Source of the DNA: Ryuthela nishihirai
Lineage: Eukaryota; Arthropoda; Arachnida; Araneae; Heptathelidae
Length of the DNA stretch: 64,000 bases
Direction of reading: 5' to 3'
NCBI GenBank assembly: GCA_038380435.1
Contig: JAWZYU010000013.1
Span: forward strand, 61,158,946-61,222,945
Position 1 is the stretch's first letter, and each line of letters starts with the position of its first letter. Both the position numbers and the translations under genes were made by a program. This document shows positions 44,994 through 55,679 of the stretch, in pieces. The notes under the pieces are model-generated. The model was given only the letters and a program-made list of their open reading frames with translations, was not told the origin of the DNA and did not search any database.

Positions 44994-45490
44994 AAGTCAA
45001 ACCACCTAATGCCCAAGATACTACGTAAGCATCTAGAATCAAAGGCATCAAGTTTCTTATAATCCTGTTTACAAAGGGTACAGGTTTAACTACCATAACT
45101 AACCTTAGAAAGAACTAAACTATTATATAGCCTAATTTTAGTCTTTACGCATATATGCCTATTTTTCCGCACTCTACATAGATTCTTAAAAGTCCAAGCA
45201 GCAATCCCTATTCTTCTATTTATCTCATACCACACATTACCAGGATCTGTTACATAGCTTCCAAGATAATTAAACTGAGATACTTGCTCAAGAGTGGATT
45301 CAAAGCAACTGAAGCACCACCTGCATGACCAATTTTCATCACTTTAGTTTTTTCTCTGTTTATCACCAAATCTACTCTGTTACCAGTCTCATCAACAGCC
45401 CAAATGAATTAATTCATCTCATAAACATCATTAACCAACAGGGCAAAATCATCTGCATAATCTAAATCAGAAATTTTGAAATTTCTAGAC

Positions 45491-45689
45491 CAGTGGTTCT
45501 CAACCTTTTATGATTCATGTACCCCCTGAAAATGTGTATGTAACTGGCATACCCCTTATATAGATAGATAAAACTATAGTAATAGTGTAACTATGGTTAT
45601 TTTTACTTTGTTACTAGATCTAGCAACTTTTGAACTCTCACAGCGTACCCCAAAAAATTTTACCACATATCCCACATTGAGAACCCCTA
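45491..45689. mobile_element. hAT-like MITE, copy 1
   Basis: A 199-bp element with ends CAGTGGTTCTCAACC and TTGAGAACCCCTA, flanked by 8-bp repeats TTCTAGAC/CTCTAGAC (seven of eight match). It is inserted in LINE F just after the YADD motif. It is an inverted relative of the copy at 57770-57970. Confidence 0.9.
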
Positions 45690-45883
45690 CTCTAGACCAT
45701 TTAAGACCAAAATCTTTCCCTTCCAAAGAATTTCGCATTACATAATCAATAACCAAATGAAAGAGAAAAGGAGACAAAATGCACCCTTGTCTATCTCCAC
45801 CAGCAATGCTAAACCAATCGCTGCAAGACATGCCAATTCTTCCACATAACTCAATGTTAATATATATATAGTTTTCATTACAC

Positions 45884-46089
45884 GAGAGCCGTCCCATGGC
45901 CGAGTGGTTAGCGCACTTGGCTACTGATCTAAGGGACCTGGGTTCGAGCCCCGGGTAAGGCATGGCTGTTTGTGTCGTTTTTCTGCTGAGGTCCTGCCAT
46001 CCTCTCAGACCTTCTACTGTGGCATATAAACTGACAGGCTCCTGTCAGACCTCTGTGGCAAGCAGCTGCTTGAGGGGGTATTTTTTTTT
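45884..46089 (+). repeat. SINE1, full length, inserted in LINE copy F
   Basis: It starts GAGAGCCGTCCCATGGCCGA, with pol III boxes, the standard body and the 3' end GCAGCTGCTTGAGGGGG followed by a T-run. It is flanked by ATTACAC (45877-45883 and 46090-46096), a short target duplication. It is inserted opposite in direction to the LINE. Confidence 0.92.
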
Positions 46090-46860
46090 ATTACACTAAT
46101 GAACTTCTCAAGTATTCCATATGATCTAACATCAACCACAAATTATGTCGATAAACAGAGTCAAAAGCCTTTTTGAAATCTACAAAGCTATTAACAACAG
46201 GTTTCTGAAACTTTAAACATTTCTCAAGAATCTGCCTAAATGAAAATATTTGATCAAAACATCCCCTACCACTTCTGAATCCACACTGTTCATCATGCAG
46301 TTGTCCATCAACCAAATTCTTAATTCTATTAAGTATCATTATGCAAAGAACTCTACCTGGGGCAGAAAGTAAACTAATTCTCCTATAATTGTCACAGGAA
46401 CTGTGATCACCTTTTTTAAAAATTTGGACAATGATAGCTCTAGTAAAATCCTTATGAACAACACCTTTATTAAAAATTATATTCAAATTTTCAGTCAGCT
46501 ATTTGACAACACAAATGTTCCCAGCTGTAAGCATTTCAGCAGTGATTTCATCCAACCCTGAGGATTTATGCAGTTTTAATTTAGAGATACCCAATGCAAC
46601 TTCGGAATGCAATATAGGGCCATCATTAAAGCCAGTAATGCATCTATTGTCATTACAAACAATTGATGTAGAGGTAATCACATTATTTAGAATATCTCTG
46701 AAATGCTTAGCACACTTAGTCATCACAGAATCCTCATCTTCAACCACCTTGCCATGTTTATCCCTCAATCTCTGTGTACCTATCTGTTTCTTCCCACATA
46801 AAACATTAACATCTGCTACAACCCCCTACTAACTGATCCTTTACACATTTATTAAGCTCA

Positions 46861-47288
46861 GATGATAATCGTAGCATGATCTGATGCTCTTTTGGCATTG
46901 ATAAACCAATAAATATTTAACGGAAAAAATTTTTGCCGACATACGGAAACGAATCCACATCTCTCCAGAAACATGCCAGAGTGTTTTTACCAGTTGAACT
47001 AATGCCAGCTCATCTTTTTTCCGCTTATTTTAAGACTAAACTCATCCACAAGATTTGTGGGCCAACCATTGGCGCCATCTATATGATCTTGGGTGGCAAT
47101 CATTACTGATATATTGCACAGAGTGAGATGGAAATAAATATTAGTCTCATCATGCTATTTAGCATTATTAATGATTTAAACATGGATGATAATCGCAGCA
47201 TGACCTGATGCTCTTTTGGCATTGATAAATCAATACATATTTAGCGGAAAAAATTTTTGCCGACATACGGGAAACATTTCCGCTAAAT
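46861..47288 (-). mobile_element. SINE3 composite with direct-repeat ends, inserted in LINE copy F
   Basis: The insertion is bounded by an exact 14-bp target duplication, ATTTATTAAGCTCA (46847-46860 and 47289-47302). Inside, an 87-bp segment ('gatgataatcg..gcatga' to 'ccgacatacgg') occurs at both ends in the same orientation (46861-46947 and 47183-47270). The middle contains a degenerate tRNA-like head on the minus strand (about 47015-46945, with 'actctggcatgtttctggag' and 'tggattcg'). It could be a head-to-tail SINE dimer or a small LTR-like element with terminal direct repeats. Confidence 0.8.
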
Positions 47289-49065
47289 ATTTATTAAGCT
47301 CATTGTAATGCCTTCTGTTAGGACCAGTAGGGTGTTGATTCATATTAATTCTGCACTTCCTTCTTTCAGAAATAAGTTCCATAGCCTTATTACTCAAATA
47401 ATTTTGTTTCCTCTGTTCCCTTTTACCTAAGAGAGTATTGCAGGTTTCAAGAAAAACCTGTTTAAACTGATCCCGTTCTTTTTCAACTTCAGCAAGAAGC
47501 AAACCACGACTATTACAATGACTAAGTAGCCTATCATGGTATGCTTTGGCTATATCTGAATCTTTCAGACTTTCAGTGTTAAAGGTAATTTGCTTAATTT
47601 TAGCACAACATTTCTTAAACTTCAGCTGCAAGACACTTTTGATCAGGTAAATGATCTGACCCAATTTCAGCTCCTCTGTATGATCTAGTATTCCTAGTAT
47701 ATCTAGTAAATATAATCTATCATATTCCTATGCAAAACATCAGGTGAAACCCATGTATATTTATAAATGTCCCAGTGTTTAAGGTATGTGTTAGTTATTG
47801 GTAAAACCATTCAGTTTACTTAGCTGCATAAGATGTTCCCCATTGCTAGTGGAACTACCAATGCCAAAGGGACCTAAAACTCCTGCCCAAAGGTCAGAGT
47901 GAGTCAGTACCAACTTTAGCACTGAAGTCACCTAGCACAAGAGAAATATATCCTTCCTTCACAGAATTCAAAATATCCTGAAGCTGACTGTAAAATGTAT
48001 CCTTCTCATTCTCATCAGAGTCCTCTGTGGGGGCATAACAACAGATGACATTCAAATCTTTAATTTTTGTTTTAAATTTTGCTGTAAGAAATCTTTTATT
48101 AATACAGTCATATCCTAGAAAAGCATCACTGGCGTGTTTGCTGAGAAGCAAACCTACACTTTAGAGATGCTTTCCATCCTCCCTCCCTGAAAAGAGAAAT
48201 TTAAAGTTATTTTTAAGTATCTCACCCTTACCTGTCCATCTAGCTCTCGCAAGCCTAGAATATCTAGGTTATAACGCTGGATTTCCTGCGTGACGACACC
48301 AAGAGAATAATCTCTATGTAATGTCTTCACTTTCAATGTTCCTGCAGAAAGAAAATGATTTGTAGGATTTTTAAAGAAACTAGGTGTATTGAAAGAAGTA
48401 GGGCCAACAATATCAAACAGCCCCCTGACAAAGGCATAGGGCAAAGACCTGTCCCTCTTCCACTGAAGGCTGAAGTCACTGATACTGGAAGGAACTTCAG
48501 GCACGACCTTTACAAAAGCCATAGACCTGCCTGAGACACATTACTCCAGTTTAGGATTGACAATGCCCAACTAGTTAAGTGAGGTTCAGGTACCTGCGAT
48601 GGCCTCTGACCAGGATTATCCACCAGCTGATATAAGGTATCCAGTGACTCTGTTTACTTAGGGTTGCCATCACGCAAGAAACAGAAAACACAGTGGCAGA
48701 TTCTCGCTCAACAGACCACCAGTGCAGCAAGTCCAGGATTCATAATCAAGCTCAAATTCATAAAAAAGTATATGTCTAGTAGGAATAAATGGTCAGAACC
48801 AGGATCCTGTGAAGTTGACCACTCCTCAACAGGGATGAAAAAAAGAAAAAAAGTGACCATAGATGACCAGCTCAGTAGGCCACACTCAACTGGAAGCCCT
48901 CCCTTTCCATTCCTTCCCAAAACAGAATATCTCTTCTGAAAGGTATTAATGGATTGCACAGCAAGATGGCGAGGTCAGACATTAGGTGCTAGACCTGATC
49001 AGTTCTGTGCATCATCACTGGGGATTGGTACATAACTCTCCTTCCAGTTTATGACTAGGTACCAT

Positions 49066-49218
49066 ATGTGATGTTAAATAAAATATCTGCAAGAACTTGT
49101 AAGCTGGCCATCTGATGTAGCATAACTCCAAATGATCAATAATAATGTAAAAATATAAAAAAATTCGAAATGAATCTACAGATGGGGCAACTAAATTTTA
49201 AATATAAAAGTATATATA
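49066..49218. other. Short AT-rich spacer
   Basis: Between LINE F and the mariner-like element; nothing recognised. It ends in a TA-rich run used as the transposon target. Confidence 0.5.
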
Positions 49219-50711
49219 CAGGGTGATTCAGAATTCATCATCAATATTTGGTGGGGAGGTAGGTAATAAGAAACGAAGGAGATTTCACATAGGAAAGCAT
49301 GGGCGCATATGCCATGTAGTAGGGCAAAATGACCCCAGTTCAATGATGGAAAGAACACATAAGAAGGAAGTGGTAAGGAAAAAACATTTATTATCTTACA
49401 TGTAACATTTCTTTGCATTGGTTGTACAGACTTACAAGAGGTGCTCGAACTGCCGACCATGTGCTAGAATGCATGACTCACAACGGCGTTGCATGGACAG
49501 CCGGACCCTGTGGAAGATGCCTGGCATTTCCCGGATGTTTGAGGCAGCAACTGATATGAGTGCTACAAGATCCATAGCACTATCAACAGGGGTCTCGTAC
49601 ACCATGTTTTTCATAGCACCCCATACAAAGAAATCGATTGGAGATAAATCCGGTGAACGTGGTGGCCAAGAAACCTGTCCACCGCGGCCAATCCATTGAC
49701 CACCAAACTGTCTGCGTAGGTAAGCACGCACAGCATTTGCGAAATGTGCAGGAGCGCCGTCATGCTGGAACCACATTCGCCGGAGACTACCATCAGGAAC
49801 CTCGTTCAGAAGATCCGGTAACACAGTCTGAAGAAATGTTAGGTACTTGGCACCGTCCAAACGGGATGGTAGTAAATACGGGCCCAACAAACAGTCACCG
49901 ACAATCCCAGTCCACACATTGACAGCAAAACGTTGTTGCGCAGCTCCAGGTCTTGTACCGTGTGGGTTCTGTTGAGCCCACACATGCCAATTGTGTGTGT
50001 TGAAGACACCCTCTCGAGTGAACAACGCCTCATCGGTGAAAAGAACATACGTTGGGAAATTGGGATCAACGGCTGTTCTCTGCATGAACCACTGCCAAAA
50101 ATAACACGCTTGGGATGGTCGTCTGCTGCCAATAATTACACTCTTTGCAGATGAAACGGATGTAACCCTTCATCGTGTAATATCCACCACGCTGTTGCTT
50201 GCGAAATTCCAAACTGCCTAGCCATACCTCGTGTGCTAGCACCAGGTTGTTCCTCGATTTCCTGTAGGACAGCTTCCTCTACTGCTACTGTCCGTGCTGA
50301 TCTACGCCTCCCTCGATTAACATTACTAGCAGCAAACGATCCTGTTTCACGCAGTTGGCGATGAATACGTGAAAACATTTGATGCTGTGGCACACGGCGG
50401 TTTGGGAAGCGTGCTGCATACAATTGCCTGGCTCGAAGACATCCTTCTCCTGCCGCACCGTAAGTTACATGCATATCTGCACATTCATTCCACGTATACC
50501 AGTTCATGTTACTTCTGCAAATTCACCTTGTCGAATGACAACTGACTGCATGCGTCAAACAGCTGTGCTTCTGTATGAGAGGTGTGTACACACAGCGCCC
50601 TCTACACCACCATGCGTTCGTCTGCCCCCATACTTTCCTATGTGAAATCTCTTTCTTTTCTTATTCCCTTCCTCCCCACTAAATATTGATGATGAATTCT
50701 GAATCACCCTG
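49219..50711 (-). mobile_element. Complete mariner-like transposon
   Basis: A 1,493-bp element with long, well-matched terminal inverted repeats (about 80-95 bp) that begin CAGGGTGATTCAGAATTCAT. It is flanked by TA on both sides (49217-49218, 50712-50713). The G+C content of the interior is far above the surrounding DNA, which fits a relatively recent arrival. It encodes one transposase on the minus strand. Confidence 0.95.
49432..50507 (-). pseudogene. Mariner-like transposase with one stop and one frameshift
   Basis: A DDE transposase of the IS630/Tc1/mariner superfamily, about 355 codons. The start at 50507 (MNWYTWNECADMHVTYG) leads into an N-terminal paired helix-turn-helix (RVPQHQMFSRIHRQLRETG, then 'MARQFGISQATAWWILHDEG'). 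A TAA at about 50136 replaces one codon, and one base is missing from a T-run near 50103, shifting the frame. The catalytic half (from 50085) is intact: 'YVLFTDEALFTREGVFNTHN' (first Asp), MWFQHDGAPAHF (second Asp), 'SWPPRSPDLSPIDFFVWGAM' (third Asp). I count 36 residues between the second and third Asp, not the 34 of classical mariner. Only two lesions make it one of the youngest DNA transposons here. Confidence 0.92.
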
Positions 50712-50979
50712 TATACTAACTGGATGCATGGTGATGTTGCCCAGTCTATGATCCAACAATGTTTGTTATAAACAATACACTATGTAGCCACTTGACTCCA
50801 CACGTCCCAGCAATTAACTATCTCACAAACCCTGCTCTGCTGTGATATTATTTACACTACAGGCAGTCTTCACAATAACGAGATCTGGTTAACTTATAGT
50901 TTTGATGTGAAGAGCACGAAAGATGAATAGAATGCTAGATACAAGATATAAAATGATAAAAATAATTCTAGGAATAGTG

Positions 50980-51105
50980 AATGTTTGGCATGGATGTTTG
51001 TGTTGACTTTCTGCTGAGGTCTCACCTTCCTCACAGATCTACTATGGGGTATAAACTGGCAGGTCCCATCAGACCTCTGTGGCAAACAGCTGCTTGAGGT
51101 GGTAT
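50980..51105 (+). repeat. SINE1, 5'-truncated old copy
   Basis: Starts in the body ('ggcatggatgtttgtgttgacttt') and ends 'cagacctctgtggcaaacagctgcttgaggtggtatttattt', the diagnostic SINE1 3' end and T/A-rich tail. Confidence 0.85.
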
Positions 51106-51129
51106 TTATTTATTTTATAAAATACATAT

Positions 51130-51462
51130 AAAAAATTTTGAAATGGCAATTTTTATTTAAAAAAAAAAAACGAATATTTTTTTTTCCTTGTACTAAAAAT
51201 GGATACAGACATCGACTTCTCATTTCAGATTCTGTCAATGTACACATACAATCTGGACACAGGAAGGGTTAATAAATTATGCATCAAATGGAAAAAGAAA
51301 GTTATTTTTAAAGCATTAAAAATGCATTTTTATAAGATATAGGTAAACAAATTTTCAAATGGTAATTTCTATTTTTTTTTAAATCAAATTATTTTTGTTG
51401 TACTAAACTCATTTTGGATTCTGTCCACATCTATGTTCATTGGGGACCCTGGAAGGGTTAAT
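51130..51462 (+). repeat. Two tandem units of a dispersed AT-rich repeat
   Basis: The units (about 51138-51295 and 51350-51462) share 'aaatggYaatttYtattt', 'ttgtactaaa', 'gattctgtc' and the end 'ggaagggttaata'. A third relative lies inverted at 9125-9310. Confidence 0.65.
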
Positions 51463-51659
51463 ATCACATTAGTTTCATGGAATTTTACCATTAAATTATC
51501 AGCAATATCTAATTTATTCATTAGAATGTACAATATGTACAGGATGTCACTGTTATACAAGTTCCAGCTATCCTGTTTCCTCACGTATATGAGGACCAAT
51601 TTTTCAGGAACTGTATGTAAAAATTCTTCACATTTCTGAGGATCTGATACATGGGCCAC

Positions 51660-51960
51660 AAATGATGATGACAGTGTCATTTCAGAAGAAAAGACCATAC
51701 CAATTAAAGATTTAAGAGAAGCCTTCAGCAAAATTGCTGAAGCTGTGGATTATTTTAGGAACCATGATCCTCTCTACAATCATTCTGCCAAAGTTGAAAG
51801 TAATATACGAGATGTTTTGTCATGTTACAAAGCAATTCTACAAGTAAAAATGCAAGCTGTAACCCAAACAACTTTAGACTTGTTCTTTGAAAAACACAAA
51901 CCTATAATGGAGGAATCTGAACCTTATGATAAGACTAGTATTTTAATTTCTAGGTCCTTC
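51660..51960 (+). pseudogene. Tigger/pogo-type transposase, C-terminal fragment
   Basis: An open frame through 'DDSVISEEKTIPIKDLREAF', 'SKIAEAVDYFRNHDPLYNHS' and 'QAVTQTTLDLFFEKHKP'. This is the conserved C-terminal tail of Tigger-like (pogo, CENP-B-related) transposases, beyond the catalytic domain. The DNA-binding and DDE parts are absent, and the frame runs on to 52056 into unrelated sequence. Confidence 0.75.
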
Positions 51961-52056
51961 CAGTTTCACCAGACATCGCAAAGGGAACAAGAGATGGCAA
52001 TAAATGACCCCCAACTACCTCCACTTAATGGTCATACATCTCTAGCCATCATCTAA

Positions 52057-52499
52057 TTACCTCCCAACATCAATCTCCATCTATCCAATCAAGCCCAATA
52101 CCTATATTTTTAAAGGTAATAAAAATCACTGATATGTCAAAAGAATTCATTAAAACAAATCGTTCATGTCTAATTAATGTTTCTTTGCAAAAAAAAATAT
52201 TGTATGCATCCACATACACAAATTTAATGCAATACAAACACACAAAGAACATAAAATTAACATCTTATGTTTAAGATAAATAGATTGATATCTTATAGTA
52301 AATGATAAGTCAAGGTAATTTCTTAGAAAATGTGTAATCAAATGTTTAATCTGTTGATCTGGTCTTTATTAACCCTGTTTATATTGCATTCTATGGGTGG
52401 AAATTCTCCACCAGAAGGTGTTCCTTTCATTTTTAAGGTGTTCCTTAAGTGATATTTTTCTTGTCCCAGTTAATCATGGATAATGTGGACCTAATGTAT
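52057..52499. other. Gene-free AT-rich stretch
   Basis: Nothing recognised. Confidence 0.5.
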
Positions 52500-52725
52500 T
52501 TAATTTTTAAACCATTTTACAATATTTGTGAAATCATTATTTATTATACTTTGTAGATCAGCAAGAGTTTCTACTGCAAATGTAATAGCTGTATCATCTG
52601 CAAAACTGTTAATCTTACGATTAATTTTTAAGTAGCAGAAATCATGGATAAAAATTAAAAAGAGAACTGGTCCTAAGACAGAGCTCTGAAGGACTCCATG
52701 TTTCATTTCCAACTTGCACTAGAAG
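52500..52725 (-). pseudogene. Reverse-transcriptase fragment of a second non-LTR family
   Basis: About 70 codons of RT palm domain on the minus strand: 'GVLQSSVLGPVLFLIFIHDF' followed by INSFADDTAITFAVETLADL. The motif order is (G-Q-S)VLGP...F then FADDT. FADDT and the surrounding residues are typical of Jockey/R1/I-like LINEs and differ from the LDYADD of the main LINE, so this is another family. Nothing else of the element is recognisable. Confidence 0.85.
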
Positions 52726-53221
52726 TTTCATAAACCCTTATGCTGCTACGACCTATTAAAATCAGGTTCACAAAGCCTGCGTACATAGCCATGAAAATAA
52801 AATCAGTCTTTAATACTATAAAAGAAATTTTAAAAAATTAAAATATTAAAGTTTGAATTATATGTGTGTGTGTGTGTAAAATAAACATTTCGGAGCTCTT
52901 AAAATATGCTAATTTTTTTCAATTTATTCTTCAACGTGATGTGTCAGAAAATAAAAAGCCCTATCTCTTGCTCAAACTACTATTAGCACAGCCCAGATAA
53001 TGCCTTTGCCATTTTAATGCTCCACTAAATATTAATTTTAAAATTATTATTTTTGGCAGCTTTGATTTTTAAGTGTGGTATTCAAAATATTAATCAAAGA
53101 TTTAACAAGTATTTTTTAATTGTTTTAAAACTACAGAATAAAACAAAATTAAAAGTGAAGTGTTTATGACTTAAGAATATTTCCTTCAAAAGATTTTAGA
53201 TAAAATTTTTAAAAAACATAC

Positions 53222-53316
53222 TTTTAAAATGGTAATTTGGTCTTCTCGAAGTAGGGTAGTAAAGCCTGGTATCTGTCTTGAAAATTCAACAATCAGATGA
53301 ATGAAATCAGTAGGGC
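53222..53316 (-). CDS. Nuclear receptor ligand-binding domain exon (helix 3-4)
   Basis: On the minus strand the frame reads GPTDFIHLIVEFSRQIPGFT then TLLREDQITILK. It ends exactly at a donor (AAA|GTATGT) after ILK in phase 0. 'hhEF(A/S)(K/R)..PGF..L..(E/D)DQI.(L/I)LK' is the signature of helices 3-4 of nuclear receptor ligand-binding domains, and a splice site directly after the LLK Lys is common in that family. It resembles subfamily NR1-type (LXR/EcR-like) or RAR-type receptors; I cannot choose. The likely acceptor is 'gctgctgtgccag' before 53316, though the frame stays open to an ATG at about 53345. No other exon of a receptor is visible, and it lies inside proposed dynein intron 1 on the same strand. 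Confidence 0.7.
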
Positions 53317-53344
53317 CTGGCACAGCAGCATAGACAGGTTCAAA

Positions 53345-54340
53345 CATCAGGGGGAACAATCACATAAAAAAAGGTGCCATCCCACATACTAAATAATTTC
53401 AAACTCATTATACATATTGATTTTGTATTTAAAATAAAACAATTGGCATCTCAAGATGCAACACAGGAGACATTAATTGCCCTAACAGGGATATTGTAGA
53501 AATAAATCATTTTATTTTTTCTACTCGCTGTGTTCATTCATAACAAATCAAACACAAGGTAGAGTTTTTACAATAAACATGTGCATTATTTTGTATTTCA
53601 AAATATAAAATAAAAAAAGTTTGGGAATAAACAAGTTCTACCTTAACCCTTTAAGTACCATAGTGGCCCAAAATGGCCAATATTTTAAATGGACTTATCC
53701 AGTCAAAGCTATTCTTTCTCTTCACTATTTCTTTACCTGCAGTTTGGGACCAGTGTCATAAAGGGTTAAAAAAATTGTTGAGAAGATGCACCTTTTGGAG
53801 AATGTGTTCAGGGGAGCAACCACTTCCCTCCCCTCCTTGAACCTACTCCATTCAAAAAGATATACTGATGAGATTTTCATTATTTGGCCATACTATGATA
53901 TTGCATTAAACAATTTATAACTGTTTTATATTCAATCCATCCTACATAAAATTTACCTACAAAACTAAACAATCAAACCATTCCTTGACAAGTTAATTAA
54001 AAGATTACAGAAAACCTACATTTATCAATAATCTGATACCTTTCAAGTCACACCAAACCATGAAATTAAATATATATATATATTCAAGCAATGGCTTGTT
54101 TGGGGGAAAGTTATAACCCACCTTGAGGGCTTGAATAATATATATTTTCTAATGAAGTCTCTGAAAATCAGAGATTAAAGCAGGCCAACCCCCACACCCA
54201 ATTAAATTTAAACAATTTTCAACTCCAAACAAGCTATAGCTCATTTTAATGTCATTCATCATTACTTATTACAAAATTTTACTCTAAAATATCAGCATCT
54301 TTAATTATCTTGTGTCACCTTATAAATCTTCTTCCTGAGA
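53345..54340. other. Gene-free AT-rich stretch
   Basis: Nothing recognised. A TATATATA run lies at 54070. Confidence 0.5.
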
Positions 54341-54344
54341 CGTG

Positions 54345-54530
54345 ACTGAGACAGCGCCATCTATACTCAAGGAGATGCAACTTTTTCGGTTGTTGCTATT
54401 GATTATCAGATGTTAATGAGAAGGTCGCTAACGCATTAAATATATAATTAAAAATCAATCCAAAGTGAATGCACAGTATTCCCTGTTAAGATAGACATCA
54501 ATCATTAATTAATAGATTCTGAAAAAAACT
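54345..54530 (+). repeat. Dispersed repeat, shared with 58.93-59.10 kb
   Basis: 'cgccatctat', 'gcaactttttcggttgttgct', 'agatgttaatgagaaggtcgctaacgc' and the following A/T tail recur in order at 58945-59100. A 'gcgccatctatatg' near 47085 in SINE3 may be a third trace. Confidence 0.65.
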
Positions 54531-55679
54531 ATTGAGCAAATTGCAAAACTCCACTAGACATTTTCTTTGCTATTATTGGATGATCATTTATGATCATCAA
54601 AAACGTTGGCTCTTAGAAGCGAAAGATGTGAAGGGGATAAAACAAGTAAACATTATAATAGTTTGTTTTGTTTCTTCCTTAACATGGACCATAGCTACAA
54701 GAGAAAACCCCCTTGCCATTGGTAAATCTCTAAAGCCATGTTGTTTTTAAGCAAATAATTTGTCCACACTACCAATTGTGTATCAAAATAACTAAATGGC
54801 ACAGATAATGTAGAATATTTTTAAGCTTGCAATGTTTGATCAAGAAATGGCAATAAAAGAGCATGAATTGGTGTTACTGCTCAATAACTCCAACCTGGAT
54901 TAACTACTGTAAAACTGGGATTTTCTTCCTCAATACTAAATCAACACTTCAGACTATAGATCAAGATAAAATTGCAAACTTTATCGTTATAGAAGATGCA
55001 TAATTCAGCATCTATTCCTAAACATTGAAAAGACATTGCAGATAAAAATTTGTGTGCTGATGGCTTTACAACTCATGTACTCTAGATATGGAATGAAGAG
55101 CATCAGCAGTACAAAACTGCTTTACAAATGGTGGTTGTGCCACCGGTAGCATAAAAGAAAACTCAGAGCTGCAGAATAAGAACACTTGTGGAATGCAATC
55201 GTTGAACAAGATTTAACCAACAGGACAACAATAAAAAATTTTCATAGTGCCATTCTTGGGAGTTCATTGTTTATAATTTTTGTTTTAGGAGTAGTCTCTG
55301 ATGTGATTAATTTTGGGGACTTTTTTCTTCAATGCAGATTGGTCGCACATTAGTTACAATTTTCATGTTTTTAAGGTGTTGCATTATTTACAATTTGCTT
55401 TTGTTTAGGCTGGTATTATGCAGTGTTTATTATTATCAATTGGGACTTTTAAAATCAAGAATATGGTGTTTTTATAGTAATGTTTAAACATTTTTGCAAT
55501 TTGTATATTCATTGAATTTTTACATAAAATAATGGCAGCCATAGTAGTTGATATCGTTTACCAGGTGAATTGATGGTTTTTTTTTTATTTCTATTCACAG
55601 TTCAGTATTTAATAGAGATTCTAATTGTTTGTTTACTAATTAATTAATGGTGCATTAATAGGTTTGTGATGTTAATTAT
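54531..55679. other. Gene-free stretch
   Basis: No convincing exon or RNA. The 72-codon plus-strand frame at 54532 shows no known pattern. Confidence 0.45.

Larger units (their letters stand above)
45000..48522 (-). pseudogene. LINE copy F: endonuclease/reverse transcriptase, broken
   Basis: Readable pieces: endonuclease start 48522 onward with 'QWKRDRSLPYAFVRGLFDIV', then 'CYAPTEDSDENEKDTFYSQL' and LVLGDFSAKVG (48151-47894). The linker is 'KDSDIAKAYHDRLLSHCNSR' (47664-47230). RT pieces are 'HKSSGLDEITAEML' (46768-46499) and DNYRRISLLSAPGRV, DEQCGFRSGRGCFDQIFSFR, FVDFKKAFDSVYRHNLW (46486-46091). 'GGDRQGCILSPFLFHLVIDY' is at 45780 and DLDYADDFALL at about 45455. Stops, frameshifts and insertions break it throughout. 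Confidence 0.88.
44995..49065 (-). mobile_element. LINE copy F, old copy with three later insertions
   Basis: The minus-strand element begins (3' side) at 'caaagtcaaaccacctaatgcccaag', so the last ~350 bp and tail are missing, and ends with the 5' UTR near 49065. Removing three insertions (hAT MITE 45491-45689, SINE1 45884-46089, SINE3 46861-47288) restores colinearity with copy E. It is more diverged from copies B-E than they are from each other, consistent with greater age. Confidence 0.9.
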
